Of a stretch of 64,000 nt of DNA, positions 42,172 through 52,161 are shown piece after piece. Position numbers and translations under genes: made by a program. Source of the stretch: Bradyrhizobium neotropicale (GTDB lineage Bacteria > Pseudomonadota > Alphaproteobacteria > Rhizobiales > Xanthobacteraceae). The DNA is taken from NCBI RefSeq assembly GCF_001641695.1, contig NZ_LSEF01000036.1:1-64000 (forward strand), read 5' to 3'. The notes beneath the pieces were generated by a model, which saw only the letters and a list, made by a program, of their open reading frames with translations, ran no database searches and was not told the DNA's origin. Position 1 is the first letter of the stretch. Each line of letters opens with the position of its first letter.

Positions 42172-43515
42172 CTAACGCACGAGGCAGGGACGCTTGTCGT
42201 CGAAGGTCCAGCCGTGGATCAGGTCCTGCATGGCAATAGCGTCATCGCGGGCGCCAAGTCCATGCTGCTTGTAGAGGTCATGCGCTGCGTCGATGGCTGC
42301 CCGGTCAATTTCGATACCCAGGCCCGGCCTGTCGGGGACGGCAATCTTACCGCCCTTGATCTGGAGCGGCTCCTTGGTCAGCGCCTGGCCGTCCTGCCAG
42401 ATCCAGTGGGTGTCGATCGCGGTGACCTTGCCGGGGGCGGCGGCGCCGACATGGGTGAACATGGCGAGCGAAATGTCGAAATGGTTGTTGGAGTGCGAGC
42501 CCCAGGTCAGGCCGTTGTCGCGGCAGGTCTGGGCAACACGGACCGAGCCTTGCATGGTCCAGAAATGGGGGTCGGCGAGCGGAATGTCCACCGCACCCAG
42601 GCGCAGCGCGTGCGAGAGCTGGCGCCAGTCGGTTGCGATCATGTTGGTCGCGGTCGGCAGGCCCGTGGCGCGGCGGAACTCGGCCATGATCTCGCGGCCG
42701 GAGAAGCCGGCCTCGGCGCCGCAGGGGTCCTCGGCGTAGGCGAGGATACCGTGCATGTCCTTGCAAAGCCGGATCGCCTCATCGAGCGACCAGGCGCCGT
42801 TCGGGTCCAGCGTGACGCGCGCATTGGGGAAACGCTTGGCGATCGCCGTGACCGCCTCGATTTCCTGCTCGCCGCGCAGCACGCCGCCCTTGAGCTTGAA
42901 ATCGGCGAAGCCGTAATGGTCGTGGGTGGCTTCGGCGAGCCGCACCACCGTGTCCGGCGTCATCGCTTCCTGATGGCGGAGGTTGAACCATTCGGGCTTG
43001 CCGGTCTCGCCGCCGACATAGTCGAGCTTGCTCTTGCGGCGGTCGCCGACGAAGAAGAGATAGCCGAGCGTCTCGACGCTTCTGCGCTGCTGGCCTTCGC
43101 CGAGCAGGGCCGCCACGGGCAGGTCGAGATGCTGGCCGAGCAGATCGAGCAGGGCGGATTCCACCGCCGTCACCGCGTGAATCATGACGCGAAGATCGAA
43201 CGTCTGCTTGCCGCGGCCGCCGGCGTCGCGGTCGGCGAAGGCGGTGCGGATGTCGGCGAGGATGTTGTTGCACGCACCGATGGTCTTGCCGATCACGAGA
43301 TCGCGCGCGTCCTGGAGCGTCTGCCAGATCTTTTGCCCGCCCGGCACCTCGCCGACACCGGTGTGGCCGGCATTGTCGGTAAGGATGACGATGTTGCGGG
43401 TGAAGAACGGCGCATGGGCGCCGCTCAAATTGAGGAGCATGCTGTCGCGGCCCGCGACCGGGATCACCTGCATCGACGTGACGACTGGCGCGCCGGAGAT
43501 TCCGCTCTCGACCAT
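42172..43515 (-). CDS. gudD: Glucarate dehydratase
   Basis: A 447-aa enolase-superfamily enzyme that dehydrates D-glucarate (and often L-idarate) to 5-dehydro-4-deoxyglucarate. The catalytic set is complete: K207 and K209 in [10 protein letters not shown]237 in [10 protein letters not shown]262 in YAEDPCGAE, and H341 in GSHSNNHFD. The GQKIW and [16 protein letters not shown] stretches are specific to GudD. The length equals the family norm. It starts with a strong AGGGAGGAG site, 24 bases after the kdgD stop. Confidence 0.96.
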   Translation of the reverse strand: MVESGISGAPVVTSMQVIPVAGRDSMLLNLSGAHAPFFTRNIVILTDNAGHTGVGEVPGGQKIWQTLQDARDLVIGKTIGACNNILADIRTAFADRDAGGRGKQTFDLRVMIHAVTAVESALLDLLGQHLDLPVAALLGEGQQRRSVETLGYLFFVGDRRKSKLDYVGGETGKPEWFNLRHQEAMTPDTVVRLAEATHDHYGFADFKLKGGVLRGEQEIEAVTAIAKRFPNARVTLDPNGAWSLDEAIRLCKDMHGILAYAEDPCGAEAGFSGREIMAEFRRATGLPTATNMIATDWRQLSHALRLGAVDIPLADPHFWTMQGSVRVAQTCRDNGLTWGSHSNNHFDISLAMFTHVGAAAPGKVTAIDTHWIWQDGQALTKEPLQIKGGKIAVPDRPGLGIEIDRAAIDAAHDLYKQHGLGARDDAIAMQDLIHGWTFDDKRPCLVR

Positions 43516-43538
43516 CCGCTGCTCCTCCCTGTTGTCTG

Positions 43539-44483
43539 TTATTCTGCCGCCTGTTGTGTCGATCGGATGGCGGGCAGCTTCTCGACCAGCGCGGTCAGTT
43601 CCGCAATCTCCTGCTCGGTGAGGTCGGTGAGCGGCGGGCGAACCGGGCCGGAGTCGCGGCCAATCACTTTCATGCCGGCCTTGATGATCGAGACCGCATA
43701 GCCCTTCTTGCGGTTGCGGATCGCGATCAGCGGCAGGATGAAGTTCTTCAGGCCGGCGTGGATCGTCTCGTGGTCGCGCTTGCGCACGGCGGCGTAGAAA
43801 TTGGTCGCGAATTCCGGCACGAAGTTGAACACGGCCGACGAATAGGTCGTCACGCCCATGTCGAGATAGGGCAGCGCGAAGGTCTCGGCGGTCGGCAGGC
43901 CGCCGACATAGGTCAGGCGATCGCCGAGCTTGGTGTAGACGCGGGTCATCAGCTCGATGTCGCCGATGCCGTCCTTGTAGCCGACGAGGTTGGGGCAGCG
44001 CTCGGCGAGGCGCGCGAGCGTGTCGGGCTGGAGGATTGCGTTGTCGCGGTTGTAGACGATGACGCCGATCTTCACCGAGGCGCAGACCGCCTCGACGTGG
44101 GCGGCAAGGCCTTCCTGCTCGGAATGGGTGAGATAGGGCGGCAGCAGGAGCAGGCCGTCAGCGCCGGACTTTTCTGCGCCGATTGCGATCTCGCGCGCGA
44201 TCGCGGTGCCGTAGCCTGTGCCGGCGAGCACGGGCACGCGGCCCTTGGTCTCCTCGACGGCGACCTTGACCACTTGCGGAACTTCGGTCGGCGTCAGCGA
44301 GAAGAACTCGCCGGTGCCGCCAGCGGCGAAGAGACCTGCGACATCGTAACCGCAGAGCCAATCCATGTTGGCGCGGTAGGTGGTCTCGTCGAATGAGTAG
44401 TCAGCCCTGAACGGCGTGACGGGGAAGGACAGGAGGCCCGAGCCGATCTTCTGGGCCATCTCCTGCGGGGTCATCTTGCTCAC
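43539..44483 (-). CDS. kdgD: 5-dehydro-4-deoxyglucarate dehydratase
   Basis: A 314-aa DapA/NAL-family lyase that decarboxylates and dehydrates 5-dehydro-4-deoxyglucarate to 2-oxoglutarate semialdehyde. The Schiff-base lysine is in [10 protein letters not shown] (K170), with the tyrosine in VIVYNRDN (Y144) and the substrate loop [11 protein letters not shown] choose the GTG at 44483 because AGGGAG lies eight bases ahead. The GTG at 44492 would leave no spacing, and an ATG at 44474 is also possible. It is cotranscribed with gudD. Confidence 0.95.
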   Translation of the reverse strand: MSKMTPQEMAQKIGSGLLSFPVTPFRADYSFDETTYRANMDWLCGYDVAGLFAAGGTGEFFSLTPTEVPQVVKVAVEETKGRVPVLAGTGYGTAIAREIAIGAEKSGADGLLLLPPYLTHSEQEGLAAHVEAVCASVKIGVIVYNRDNAILQPDTLARLAERCPNLVGYKDGIGDIELMTRVYTKLGDRLTYVGGLPTAETFALPYLDMGVTTYSSAVFNFVPEFATNFYAAVRKRDHETIHAGLKNFILPLIAIRNRKKGYAVSIIKAGMKVIGRDSGPVRPPLTDLTEQEIAELTALVEKLPAIRSTQQAAE

Positions 44484-44604
44484 GGGCGCCACTCCCTTCT
44501 GTGTGTTGTGGAGGACGCAACTGCCGCGTCCATGCGCCGTTGTTTAAGAGACCGTTCGATGCGGGTCCAAGCCAAAGCCTATATCGACCGATGCGGAATC
44601 AGTA

Positions 44605-45510
44605 TCAATCTTCCGCAGTCTCCGCCGAGGTCAGTTCGCCCGCGATTTTCACCAGGGCCGAGAGCAGCGGATTCTCGTCGTCGCGGCGCCAGACCATGAA
44701 GAGTTCGACCGGAACGCGTGTACGCAGCTTGAGCGGGCGCAGACGCACGTCGGAGATCTTCAGGCTCGCGGCCGCAGCCGGCACGATGGCAAGGCCGAGG
44801 CCGGCGCGCACCATGGCGAGGATCGAGTGGATCTGGCTCAGGTGCTGGACGTAGCGCGGCAGGATGTCTGCGCGGGTGAACAGTGCCACCAGCAAATCGT
44901 GGAAGTAGCGGCTTTCATAGGGCGAATACATCACGAAGGGCTGGTCGTCGAAATCCTTGATGGTGATGCTTTCGGCGTTCGCCAGCGGATGCTTTTTCGG
45001 GATCGCGGCGAGCAGGGGCTCGGCGACGACGCGGCGGCTGGTGAGCTCCGGGCGCGCGATCGGCGGCCGCAACAGGCCGGCGTCGATCTGGCCCGAGGTC
45101 AGTGCCTCGAACTGGTCGCCCGAGACCATCTCCTTCAGCGAGAAGTCCACCTCCGGCAGTTTGGCGCGGCAGGCCGCGACGAGCTCGGGCAGAAAACCGT
45201 AAGCGGCGGCGGCGGTGAAGCCGATCTTGAGCGAGCCGGTCTTGCCGAGCGCGATGCGGCGGGCGACCTGGGATGCGCTCTCCGCAAGCTTGAGGATGCG
45301 CCGTGCTTCGGGCAGGAAGCTGCGCCCGGCCGGCGTCAGCCGCACCGAGCGGCTGGTGCGCTCCAGCAGCGGCGCATCGATGATGTGCTCGAGCACCTGG
45401 ATCTGCCGGGACAGCGGCGGCTGGGTCATGTTCAGCCGCGCGGCGGCGCGGCCGAAATGCAGTTCCTCCGCCACTGTGACGAAACAGCGGAGTTGGTTGA
45501 GGTCGAACAT
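44605..45510 (-). CDS. LysR-family regulator of the aldarate cluster
   Basis: A 301-aa LysR-type regulator. The HTH spans 1-60 (FDLNQLRCFVTVAEELHFGRAAARLNMTQPPLSRQIQVLEH), and the effector-binding domain covers about 90-295. The ATG at 45510 starts the canonical N-terminus; an upstream in-frame ATG at 45558 adds 16 residues without homology. It lies between gudP and kdgD on the same strand, and such regulators usually respond to the sugar acid or its dehydration product. A dyad near gudP and a related half-site near kdgD are possible targets. Confidence 0.9.
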   Translation of the reverse strand: MFDLNQLRCFVTVAEELHFGRAAARLNMTQPPLSRQIQVLEHIIDAPLLERTSRSVRLTPAGRSFLPEARRILKLAESASQVARRIALGKTGSLKIGFTAAAAYGFLPELVAACRAKLPEVDFSLKEMVSGDQFEALTSGQIDAGLLRPPIARPELTSRRVVAEPLLAAIPKKHPLANAESITIKDFDDQPFVMYSPYESRYFHDLLVALFTRADILPRYVQHLSQIHSILAMVRAGLGLAIVPAAAASLKISDVRLRPLKLRTRVPVELFMVWRRDDENPLLSALVKIAGELTSAETAED

Positions 45511-45578
45511 CGATACATGCCTTAGATGGATAAGGCGTTTCCCCGGCACTTCTAGCATCGATCACCCCCGAAACAAAG

Positions 45579-45601
45579 ACGGCGGCTGTTGAGGCCGCCG
45601 T
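45579..45601 (-). terminator. Rho-independent terminator after gudP
   Basis: On the minus strand an ACGGCGGC stem (45594-45601 with 45579-45586) has a 7-base loop and is followed by a T-rich CTTTGTTT. It lies 33 bases past the transporter stop and separates gudP from the LysR gene. Confidence 0.8.
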
Positions 45602-45633
45602 TGAGTTGCCTGGTCAAGCTCCCATGGGAGCCC

Positions 45634-46977
45634 TCAGGAGGAACGGTTGAGCACCACCCGCTCGATCTTGCCGACCACGACGAGGTAGGCGACCGCCGCC
45701 ACCAGCGCGTTGATGCCGACGAACACCAGGGCACCGTTGAACGAGCCGGTCGCAGCCACGATGTAGCCGATCACGATCGGGGTGGTGATCGAGGACAGGT
45801 TGCCGAAGGTGTTGAACAGGCCGCCGGAGACGCCGCCGGCTTCCTTCGGCGAGGTGTCGGAGACGACGGCCCAGCCGAGCGCGCCGATACCCTTGCCGAA
45901 GAAGGCGAGCGCCATGAAGCCGACCACCAGCGCGTGGCCATCGACATAGTTGCAGGCGATGATCGACATCGACAGCAGCATGCCGCCGACGATCGGGATC
46001 TTGCGCGCCATGGTCAGCGAGCCCGTCTTGCGCAGGATGGCGTCGGAGATGATGCCGCCGAGCACGCCGCCGATGAAGCCGCACAACGCCGGCAGCGTCG
46101 CGACGAAGCCGGCCTGCAGGATCGAGAGCCCGCGCTCCTTGACAAGGTAGACCGGGAACCAGGTCAGGAAGAAGTAGGTCAGCGTGTTGATGCAGTACTG
46201 GCCGAGATAGACGCCGAGCATCATGCGGTTCGAGAGCAACTGGCGGATGTGGTCCCATTTCGGGCCGGAGTCCGGCGCGCGCTCGTCCTTGGGGGCGTCG
46301 AGATCGACCAGTGCGCCGCCCTCCTTGATGTAGTCGAACTCGGCCTCGTTGATTCCGGGATGCTCCTTGGGCCCGTAGATGGTCTTGATCCAGGCGAGGC
46401 CCATGACGACGCCGAGCCCACCCATCACGAAGAAGACGTAGCGCCAGCCGTAGTCATGGGCGATCCAGCCCATCAGCGGCGCGAAGATCACGGTCGCGAA
46501 ATACTGTCCCGAATTGAAGAAGGCGGATGCGGTGCCGCGCTCGTTGCCGGGAAACCAGGCCGCGACGATGCGGGCATTGGCCGGGAAGGAGGGTGCCTCT
46601 GCGATGCCGACCAGGAAGCGAAGTGCGAACAGCACGACGATCGCGGTGCCGGCGCTGAAGAAGCCGACCCAGCCCTGCATCAGCGTGAACAGCGACCAGA
46701 CGACGATGCTGAAGGCGTAGACGAGGCGCGAGCCGTAGCGATCTAGCAGCCAGCCGCCCGGCACCTGCGCGATCACATAGGACCAGCCGAAGGCCGAGAA
46801 GATGTAGCCCATGGCGACGGGATCGAGATGGAGCTCCTTGGAGAGCGCGGGGCCCGCGATCGACAGCGTGGCGCGGTCGGCGTAATTGACGGTGGTGACC
46901 AGGAACAACATGGTCACGATGAACAGTCTGACGCGAGACCTCCTCACGTCGGCTGCTGACACCACTGCGCTCATCAT
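45634..46977 (-). CDS. Glucarate/galactarate MFS transporter (GudP-like, ACS family)
   Basis: A 447-aa, 12-helix anion:cation symporter-family protein. The N-terminus carries NYADRATLSIAGPALSKELHLDPVAMGYIFSAFGWSYVIAQVPGGWLLDRYGSR, the family signature, and the central loop KEHPGINEAEFDYIKEGGALVD is typical of GudP/GarP. Proton-coupled uptake of D-glucarate and galactarate is the expected role. AGGAGG stands four bases before ATG 46977; the second ATG (46974) would also serve. A palindrome at 47052-47067 lies in its promoter region. Confidence 0.9.
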   Translation of the reverse strand: MMSAVVSAADVRRSRVRLFIVTMLFLVTTVNYADRATLSIAGPALSKELHLDPVAMGYIFSAFGWSYVIAQVPGGWLLDRYGSRLVYAFSIVVWSLFTLMQGWVGFFSAGTAIVVLFALRFLVGIAEAPSFPANARIVAAWFPGNERGTASAFFNSGQYFATVIFAPLMGWIAHDYGWRYVFFVMGGLGVVMGLAWIKTIYGPKEHPGINEAEFDYIKEGGALVDLDAPKDERAPDSGPKWDHIRQLLSNRMMLGVYLGQYCINTLTYFFLTWFPVYLVKERGLSILQAGFVATLPALCGFIGGVLGGIISDAILRKTGSLTMARKIPIVGGMLLSMSIIACNYVDGHALVVGFMALAFFGKGIGALGWAVVSDTSPKEAGGVSGGLFNTFGNLSSITTPIVIGYIVAATGSFNGALVFVGINALVAAVAYLVVVGKIERVVLNRSS

Positions 46978-47051
46978 GCGCCTCCTCAACTCGAATGTTT
47001 CCTCGCGAGGACTCCTAGAGGCGCGCGCGGGAAAGTGTCCAAGTTGAAGGG

Positions 47052-47067
47052 GGTATCGATTGATACC
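47052..47067. promoter_or_regulatory. Palindromic operator candidate upstream of the gudP-like gene
   Basis: The perfect dyad GGTATC-GATT-GATACC lies 75 bases upstream of the transporter start. Its complement contains GTATCAATC, which recurs at 44602-44610 upstream of kdgD. A LysR-type regulator gene sits between these two genes. The match is suggestive, not proof of a common regulator. Confidence 0.45.
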
Positions 47068-47139
47068 GTTTTTGGATTGATGGAACGGCAGGTGCGCTCA
47101 CTGCACGACCGACGTAGGGCGGGAGCGGGGAGGCCCGCC

Positions 47140-48333
47140 TCAGACCAACGCCAGATTCGTCGGATGAACGCCGGTGAAAATGCGTTGTACGCTCTCGTTG
47201 CCGAGGCCGAAGACGTGGCCGAACAGATCGGCGAACAGCGCGCGATAGTCGGTCAGCACGGGATAATCGCGGTTCTGGAACAGATGCGGCTGCTCGACCT
47301 TGACCTGCTCGCCGAGAATGCGGCCGCCATTGATGCCGCCGCCAAGCACCCAATACACGCTGCCGTGGCCGTGATCGGTGCCGCGGTCGCCGTTCTCGCG
47401 GAAGGTGCGGCCGAATTCGGAGATCACGACCACCACCGTATCCCGCCAGGCCGCCGGGCCGATCTCCTCGGAGAAGCCGACGAGGGCGCGCCCGAGCTCG
47501 CCGAGCCGATCGGCAAGATAGCCGTTGGCTGCGCCCTGGTTGACATGCGTGTCCCAGCCGCCGACGTCAACAAAGCCGAGGTTGAACTGCTCGCGCATCA
47601 GCCGGCCGATCCGCCGTGCCGATAATTCGAAGCCGCGCGGCGAGACCGCGCCGCGGTTGGCGGCATTCATTTCCTCGGAGATCGAGCGGTAGACGTCGTC
47701 GCGCACCCTGAAGCCCTCCGACACCGAGGAAGCAAGGTTGGACTGGGCGTACATCTGCTTGATCAACTGGGCCTGACGGTCGTCAACGCCGGGCTTTGCG
47801 ACATTGTTGATGCTGGCGTTCGGGACCTGGGATTTTCCTCGGAAGATCAGCGGGAGCTGGTCGGTGAATGAGATCGGCCTTGCGCGCGTGAGCTCGGTGG
47901 CGAGCCGGCTCATGAAGCCGGAGCGATAGTCGCGCGAGCCGCCGGTGGACTGGCCGAGCTCGATCGTGTCCTGGGTCTCGAAATGGCTCCGGGTCAGGTC
48001 GTCGCTGGTGCCGGCGAACGGGATGAAGGCGATCTCGCGCTTGGCCCACAGCGGATAGATGCTGTCGCGCATGGCGGGATGCAGTCCCCAGTCGGCGTCG
48101 AGCGCGAGGGCCGCGTTCGGATTGCCGACATCGGGCTTGGCGATGGCCAGCGTCGGCCGCGATGCACGGTAGAACTCGCTCGAGACCGGCACGACGACAT
48201 TTGCGGCGTCATAGGCGCCGCGCAGGAACACGACGAGCAGTCGGGCATCGGTCGCAGGAGCCGCCCAAACGCGGCCCGCGACGGTGAGCGGGGCGAGGGC
48301 CGCAAATGTCTTGATCAGCTCGCGACGGTCCAT
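47140..48333 (-). CDS. DUF1501 family secreted protein (Tat signal)
   Basis: A 397-aa exported protein. A twin-arginine type leader (MDRRELIKTFAALAPLTVAG) is cut near VWA-AP. The DUF1501 (sulfatase/phosphatase-fold) body has LLVVFLRGAYDAANVVVP, a central GGWDTH and the metal-like VVVISEFGRTFRENGDRGTDHGHGS. These proteins belong to the alkaline phosphatase clan, but a biochemical activity has not been assigned to the family as far as I know. The gene follows a DUF1800 gene on the same strand with a 17-base gap. This pairing is recurrent in bacteria. Confidence 0.9.
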   Translation of the reverse strand: MDRRELIKTFAALAPLTVAGRVWAAPATDARLLVVFLRGAYDAANVVVPVSSEFYRASRPTLAIAKPDVGNPNAALALDADWGLHPAMRDSIYPLWAKREIAFIPFAGTSDDLTRSHFETQDTIELGQSTGGSRDYRSGFMSRLATELTRARPISFTDQLPLIFRGKSQVPNASINNVAKPGVDDRQAQLIKQMYAQSNLASSVSEGFRVRDDVYRSISEEMNAANRGAVSPRGFELSARRIGRLMREQFNLGFVDVGGWDTHVNQGAANGYLADRLGELGRALVGFSEEIGPAAWRDTVVVVISEFGRTFRENGDRGTDHGHGSVYWVLGGGINGGRILGEQVKVEQPHLFQNRDYPVLTDYRALFADLFGHVFGLGNESVQRIFTGVHPTNLALV

Positions 48334-48350
48334 GGCGATCTCCGTAGCTG

Positions 48351-49904
48351 TCAGTGCATGAATTCCGGGGACGACAGAAACAGCGTGTTCCAGTCCTGCG
48401 GTGAAACGGCCTTGTCCAGCGATGCCAGCGTTGCCGGGCCAAGAGTTCGGCGGAGGCCGTTGAAGTAGAGGGCATTCTGCAGGAGCGGGAATGCGGGCTG
48501 CTCGACCGGGTTCGGCCCGTCGGATTTGAACAGGCCGGACGATCCGGAGCCGATTTGCCGCGCGATCTCGAAGCGAAGCATCATCTGTCCAGGCCCGTTC
48601 CACGATGCTGATGTCAGTGCGTAGCCGTCCGGCGTATCGTGATTGAAGAGGCCTTCGCCGAGGCGATTGATCCAGCCCTGGATCGGTGCCGTATTCAGGA
48701 TCACCCTGTCATCATAGGCGAGACGGACCGCCGACAGCACGTATTGCACGGGATCCTTGAAGCGTGTGCCAGGCTTCAACGCGGCTTCGAATTCGGCCGA
48801 ATGGACCATCGTGGCCAGGACCGCAGCGATGTCTCCATCCGTGGATTTGAACGTCTGCGCCATCCGTTGCAGCAGCGCCTCCGGCGGATTGTCCGACACG
48901 AAGTAGGTCGCGATCTTGCGCGAGAGATGGCTCGCGGTCGCCGGATGGTGGACCAGGATGTCGATGGCCTCGTCGACTTCGGCGAGCCCGCGTCCCTTGA
49001 TGGTATGACCGAGGAAGGTCTTGTCGCTGTAATCGTGACGGGACGGGTTGAACTCGAAGGCGCCCTCGCGCACGAGCTGGGATTGCAATTCCGGCTTGAG
49101 CTTCGGGTCTTCTGGTTTGGTGTCGATGCCGACGCCCGTGAGTATCTTTGCCAGCGCCTCGACATCAGCCTGCGTGTAGCCCGAGCCGACACCCATGGTG
49201 TGCAGTTCCATGATCTCGCGGGCATAGTTTTCGTTGACATGACCTGCGGCGTTGTCGGCGTTGTCGAGATAACGCAGCATCGCGGGATGATGCACGGTAG
49301 CCGCCAGCAGGTCGCGAAACTTGCCGAGCGAATAGGGGCGAAGGGCGTGATCGACATAGTCCCCGACCAGCACGCGCAGATTCGATTTGTACTGGTGGAC
49401 GTTGAAATGGTTGAACCAGAACCAGACCATCCGCTCGCGCAGTTGATCAGGCGCGTAGAGCGCGCGCAGGATGGTGCGCGCCGCGGCCTGCCTGGCGCGA
49501 TCGTTCATCGCCTGCTGGAAGACCTGCTGCGCCGCCTTTTTCTGCTCGGGATCGGCGACCTGGTTGGCGCTCTTGGATTGCTGCTCGAAGGCGACCGCGA
49601 TGTCGAACGGAAAGCTATGGACGTCGGGCATCGCTTCGATCTGCGCTTTTGCCGCGTCAGGCAGCGCCGGATTGCCAGCCGGGTGCAACTGCTCCTGGAG
49701 CCAGCGTTCGGCGCCGATCGTGTGCAGATGCATGGCACTCGACGTGCTCACGCCCCAGGTGAGCCGATCGAGCAAGGCAAGATCGTGCGAGCTGAGATCG
49801 TCGGCATGGGAGGCGTTCGCGGTCATTCCTCCTGCGGCGACCACGAGCGCCGCAAGGCTGAAGCGCCGCAACCGGCGATATTCGCCTCTGCAATCCACGA
49901 TCAT
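48351..49904 (-). CDS. DUF1800 family secreted protein
   Basis: A 517-aa protein. An N-terminal leader (RRLRRFSLAALVVAAGG, cut near SHA) precedes the DUF1800 domain. Its hallmarks are LLDRLTWGVSTSSAMHLH, RERMVWFWFNHFNVHQ, NENYAREIMELHTMGVGSGYTQADVEALAKILTG and FLGHTIKGRGL. The ATG at 49904 gives the best signal peptide, although an in-frame upstream ATG exists. DUF1800 and DUF1501 proteins are encoded together and are probably exported together; the function is unknown. Confidence 0.88.
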   Translation of the reverse strand: MIVDCRGEYRRLRRFSLAALVVAAGGMTANASHADDLSSHDLALLDRLTWGVSTSSAMHLHTIGAERWLQEQLHPAGNPALPDAAKAQIEAMPDVHSFPFDIAVAFEQQSKSANQVADPEQKKAAQQVFQQAMNDRARQAAARTILRALYAPDQLRERMVWFWFNHFNVHQYKSNLRVLVGDYVDHALRPYSLGKFRDLLAATVHHPAMLRYLDNADNAAGHVNENYAREIMELHTMGVGSGYTQADVEALAKILTGVGIDTKPEDPKLKPELQSQLVREGAFEFNPSRHDYSDKTFLGHTIKGRGLAEVDEAIDILVHHPATASHLSRKIATYFVSDNPPEALLQRMAQTFKSTDGDIAAVLATMVHSAEFEAALKPGTRFKDPVQYVLSAVRLAYDDRVILNTAPIQGWINRLGEGLFNHDTPDGYALTSASWNGPGQMMLRFEIARQIGSGSSGLFKSDGPNPVEQPAFPLLQNALYFNGLRRTLGPATLASLDKAVSPQDWNTLFLSSPEFMH

Positions 49905-50107
49905 CCCCGGCTGGTTGGGTCGCCCCGGGAGCCCATAGCCCCAAAACACGCGCATCATCGTGTGTCGAATCGGCTGAACATGCCCTGAATGGAATGGAAT
50001 CAAATGACGGCAGCACGATCAATTTCAAGCGAGCGGCGAACCGCAGCGTATCCGGCTCCGGCGGTTTGCGCCGGCGCTCGCTCAAACAAATCGCTGAAGA
50101 CAGGCGG

Positions 50108-52060
50108 CTATTGCCGCGTGCCCGGCAAAAGCTGCGGCAGAAATCCCCGCGTCACACCCGGCGGCACGGCATCCAGCCCGAGCACGGCGCTCGCGGCCGG
50201 CAGCGCTGCGTCCGCCATCGCGGCGTGGCCTTCGGCGGTGGGATGCACGGCACCGCCATAGACGGCCGACAGCACGCCCCAGGTGGCGTCGTGGATGTCG
50301 GTTGGCTGGCTCGCCGCAGGCAAGCCCTGCGGATAGGTCATCGCGGCGAAATAGCTGTCATTGGCATCGCGGATCCAGCGGGCGCGCGGCAGATAGGCGC
50401 GGTATTCCGAGGCGCCGCGGCCGCACAGCATCGGCTGGCTTGCAGCGGTCACGATGTCCGGATTGAAGCTCTGGCCGTTCTCGGCAAAGCAGGTGCGGTC
50501 GAATTCGGGATCGTTGCCGGAATGGGCGCAGAAGCCGTGGTCGGCGAACGCGGCCTGATGCGCATCGACGAAGGTCATGCGATCGGATTCAGGATCGCGG
50601 CACAGCGCGCCGCGGGTGCAGGTGGCGAGCCCCTTCAGCTGCGGCAGGAACTCGGTGTCGACGAAGGTCGAGACGTGAGCAAGTCGCTGCGGATCGGCGT
50701 TGAAGGCCGGATGGATGTCGAAGCCGGCGCGTCCGCCGCGGCAGGGCACGCCGCCGTCGGCGAGCGCTGGATTGGCGTAGGAGACGTAGACGACGTGCGA
50801 GAGGTCGCCGCCGACGAGCGGCTTGAGCGCGTCACGCAGCTTGACGAAATTCCCCGGCAGCTCGCGCGCCAGCGCATCGCGTGAATCGTCGACGCTCGCC
50901 ATCACGCCGGAGCGGCGGAACAGCGTGCGCTCGGTCGCGGTATCGACGATGACGTCGGCAACGAGGCCGGAGAAGTAGACGTCATTGGCGCCGATCGAGA
51001 GCAGCACGAGGTCGAGCGTGCGGTCGGGCTGGCGCTTCTTCGCGGCGGTGAGCGCCTCGCGCAGCTCGGAGACCTGCGCGCTCACGCTGGTCTGGCAGGC
51101 GCCGCTCTTGCCGGGCGGACATTCGCGGGCGCGCTGCGAGCCCAGAAGCCCGTCGCCGATGCTGGCCCCGGTGCAGGCGAGTGGCAGATAGGTCACGGCG
51201 ACGTGGGTGTAGCGCACCGCGAGCGCCAGCGCCGTGCGGGTCTGGTAGCTGTAGAGCGAGCGATGGCAGGGCGAGTTGAGCCAGAGTGCGCCATAGCGCT
51301 GCCAGTTGGCGAGCGTATCCGGTGCCTCGCAGGCGCGCCCGCCCTTGAAGCCGGCGCGGCTCGGCCTGTAGTACTGGGCGCCCGCCGTGCCGAGATAGGA
51401 GCGGAAGCAGAAGCCTTCGTCGGACAGCGCCAGCGGCCGGTCCGGATTGCCTTCGCCGGACGCAATGCTGTCGCCGAGACCGGCGATGAAGATGTCGCGG
51501 ACCTGGATCTCGGTCTGGACGCGCTGGGTCGGATCCGAGCCGGAGGAGACGTCGACGGTCGCGACCGTCTGCTTGCCGTAGCGCACGCGCAGGTTCACCG
51601 GCTCGGCGCAGTCGAAGGTCGATTGTTGCGGTCCATCGCCGTCGTCGAACGACCAGGCGCAGGTGGCCCCCACCGGCACCGCGCCGGTCAGGCGCACGGT
51701 GACGGGATGGTCGATCGGGGTGATGTAGTTCTCTTTGACGTTGTCACGGTTGCAGGGCTGGTTGACCCGGCCCTGGAGGTCGATGCAGAGCCGGTTGACC
51801 ATATTGCGGGCCCAGCCGCGGCCCTCGCTCTGTATCTCCAGCGACTGCTCGGCGGCAAGGATGCTGCGGTTGCGGGCGTTCTCGACATGGAGCAGGAAAT
51901 CACGCTCCTCGCGGAACAGGCGGAAGCGGTTGCGAACCTCCCAGCTGATCTGCATCGCGCCCGCGTCCTGGGCGGCGGCGCGCTCGAGCGGCAAGGCGGT
52001 CAGCATCCCGGCGAGCAGCAGGGCGCCTGCGGAGAGACTACGAGGGAATAGAGGGACCAT
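50108..52060 (-). CDS. Large secreted SGNH/GDSL hydrolase-like protein
   Basis: A 650-aa exported protein. The signal peptide covers 1-31 (LLLAGMLTALPLERAAAQ). Residues about 32-190 form an N-terminal Ig-like or beta-rich region with PVGATCAWSFDDGDG. The SGNH domain begins at about 195: block I is IAGLGDSIASGEGN (nucleophile Ser), block III SIGANDVYFSGL, and the catalytic His region GGAVHPTAEGHAAMA lies near the end. At least a dozen cysteines suggest disulfides and periplasmic or secreted life. It is an esterase or lipase; the substrate is unknown. The ATG at 52060 begins the signal peptide. Confidence 0.82.
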   Translation of the reverse strand: MVPLFPRSLSAGALLLAGMLTALPLERAAAQDAGAMQISWEVRNRFRLFREERDFLLHVENARNRSILAAEQSLEIQSEGRGWARNMVNRLCIDLQGRVNQPCNRDNVKENYITPIDHPVTVRLTGAVPVGATCAWSFDDGDGPQQSTFDCAEPVNLRVRYGKQTVATVDVSSGSDPTQRVQTEIQVRDIFIAGLGDSIASGEGNPDRPLALSDEGFCFRSYLGTAGAQYYRPSRAGFKGGRACEAPDTLANWQRYGALWLNSPCHRSLYSYQTRTALALAVRYTHVAVTYLPLACTGASIGDGLLGSQRARECPPGKSGACQTSVSAQVSELREALTAAKKRQPDRTLDLVLLSIGANDVYFSGLVADVIVDTATERTLFRRSGVMASVDDSRDALARELPGNFVKLRDALKPLVGGDLSHVVYVSYANPALADGGVPCRGGRAGFDIHPAFNADPQRLAHVSTFVDTEFLPQLKGLATCTRGALCRDPESDRMTFVDAHQAAFADHGFCAHSGNDPEFDRTCFAENGQSFNPDIVTAASQPMLCGRGASEYRAYLPRARWIRDANDSYFAAMTYPQGLPAASQPTDIHDATWGVLSAVYGGAVHPTAEGHAAMADAALPAASAVLGLDAVPPGVTRGFLPQLLPGTRQ

Positions 52061-52161
52061 GGCCCGCGTCTTCAACGGCAAAGTTGAGGCGGAAATAAGA
52101 GAGGAACTGTTCCCCCGCCTGCAACATTTGTCTGACGGTTTTGCGGGCGGTCGTCCAGCAG

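Noticed and set aside
41134..43701. 855-codon plus-strand frame
   Set aside because: Antisense to the dehydrogenase and glucarate dehydratase genes, whose catalytic motifs are complete on the minus strand.
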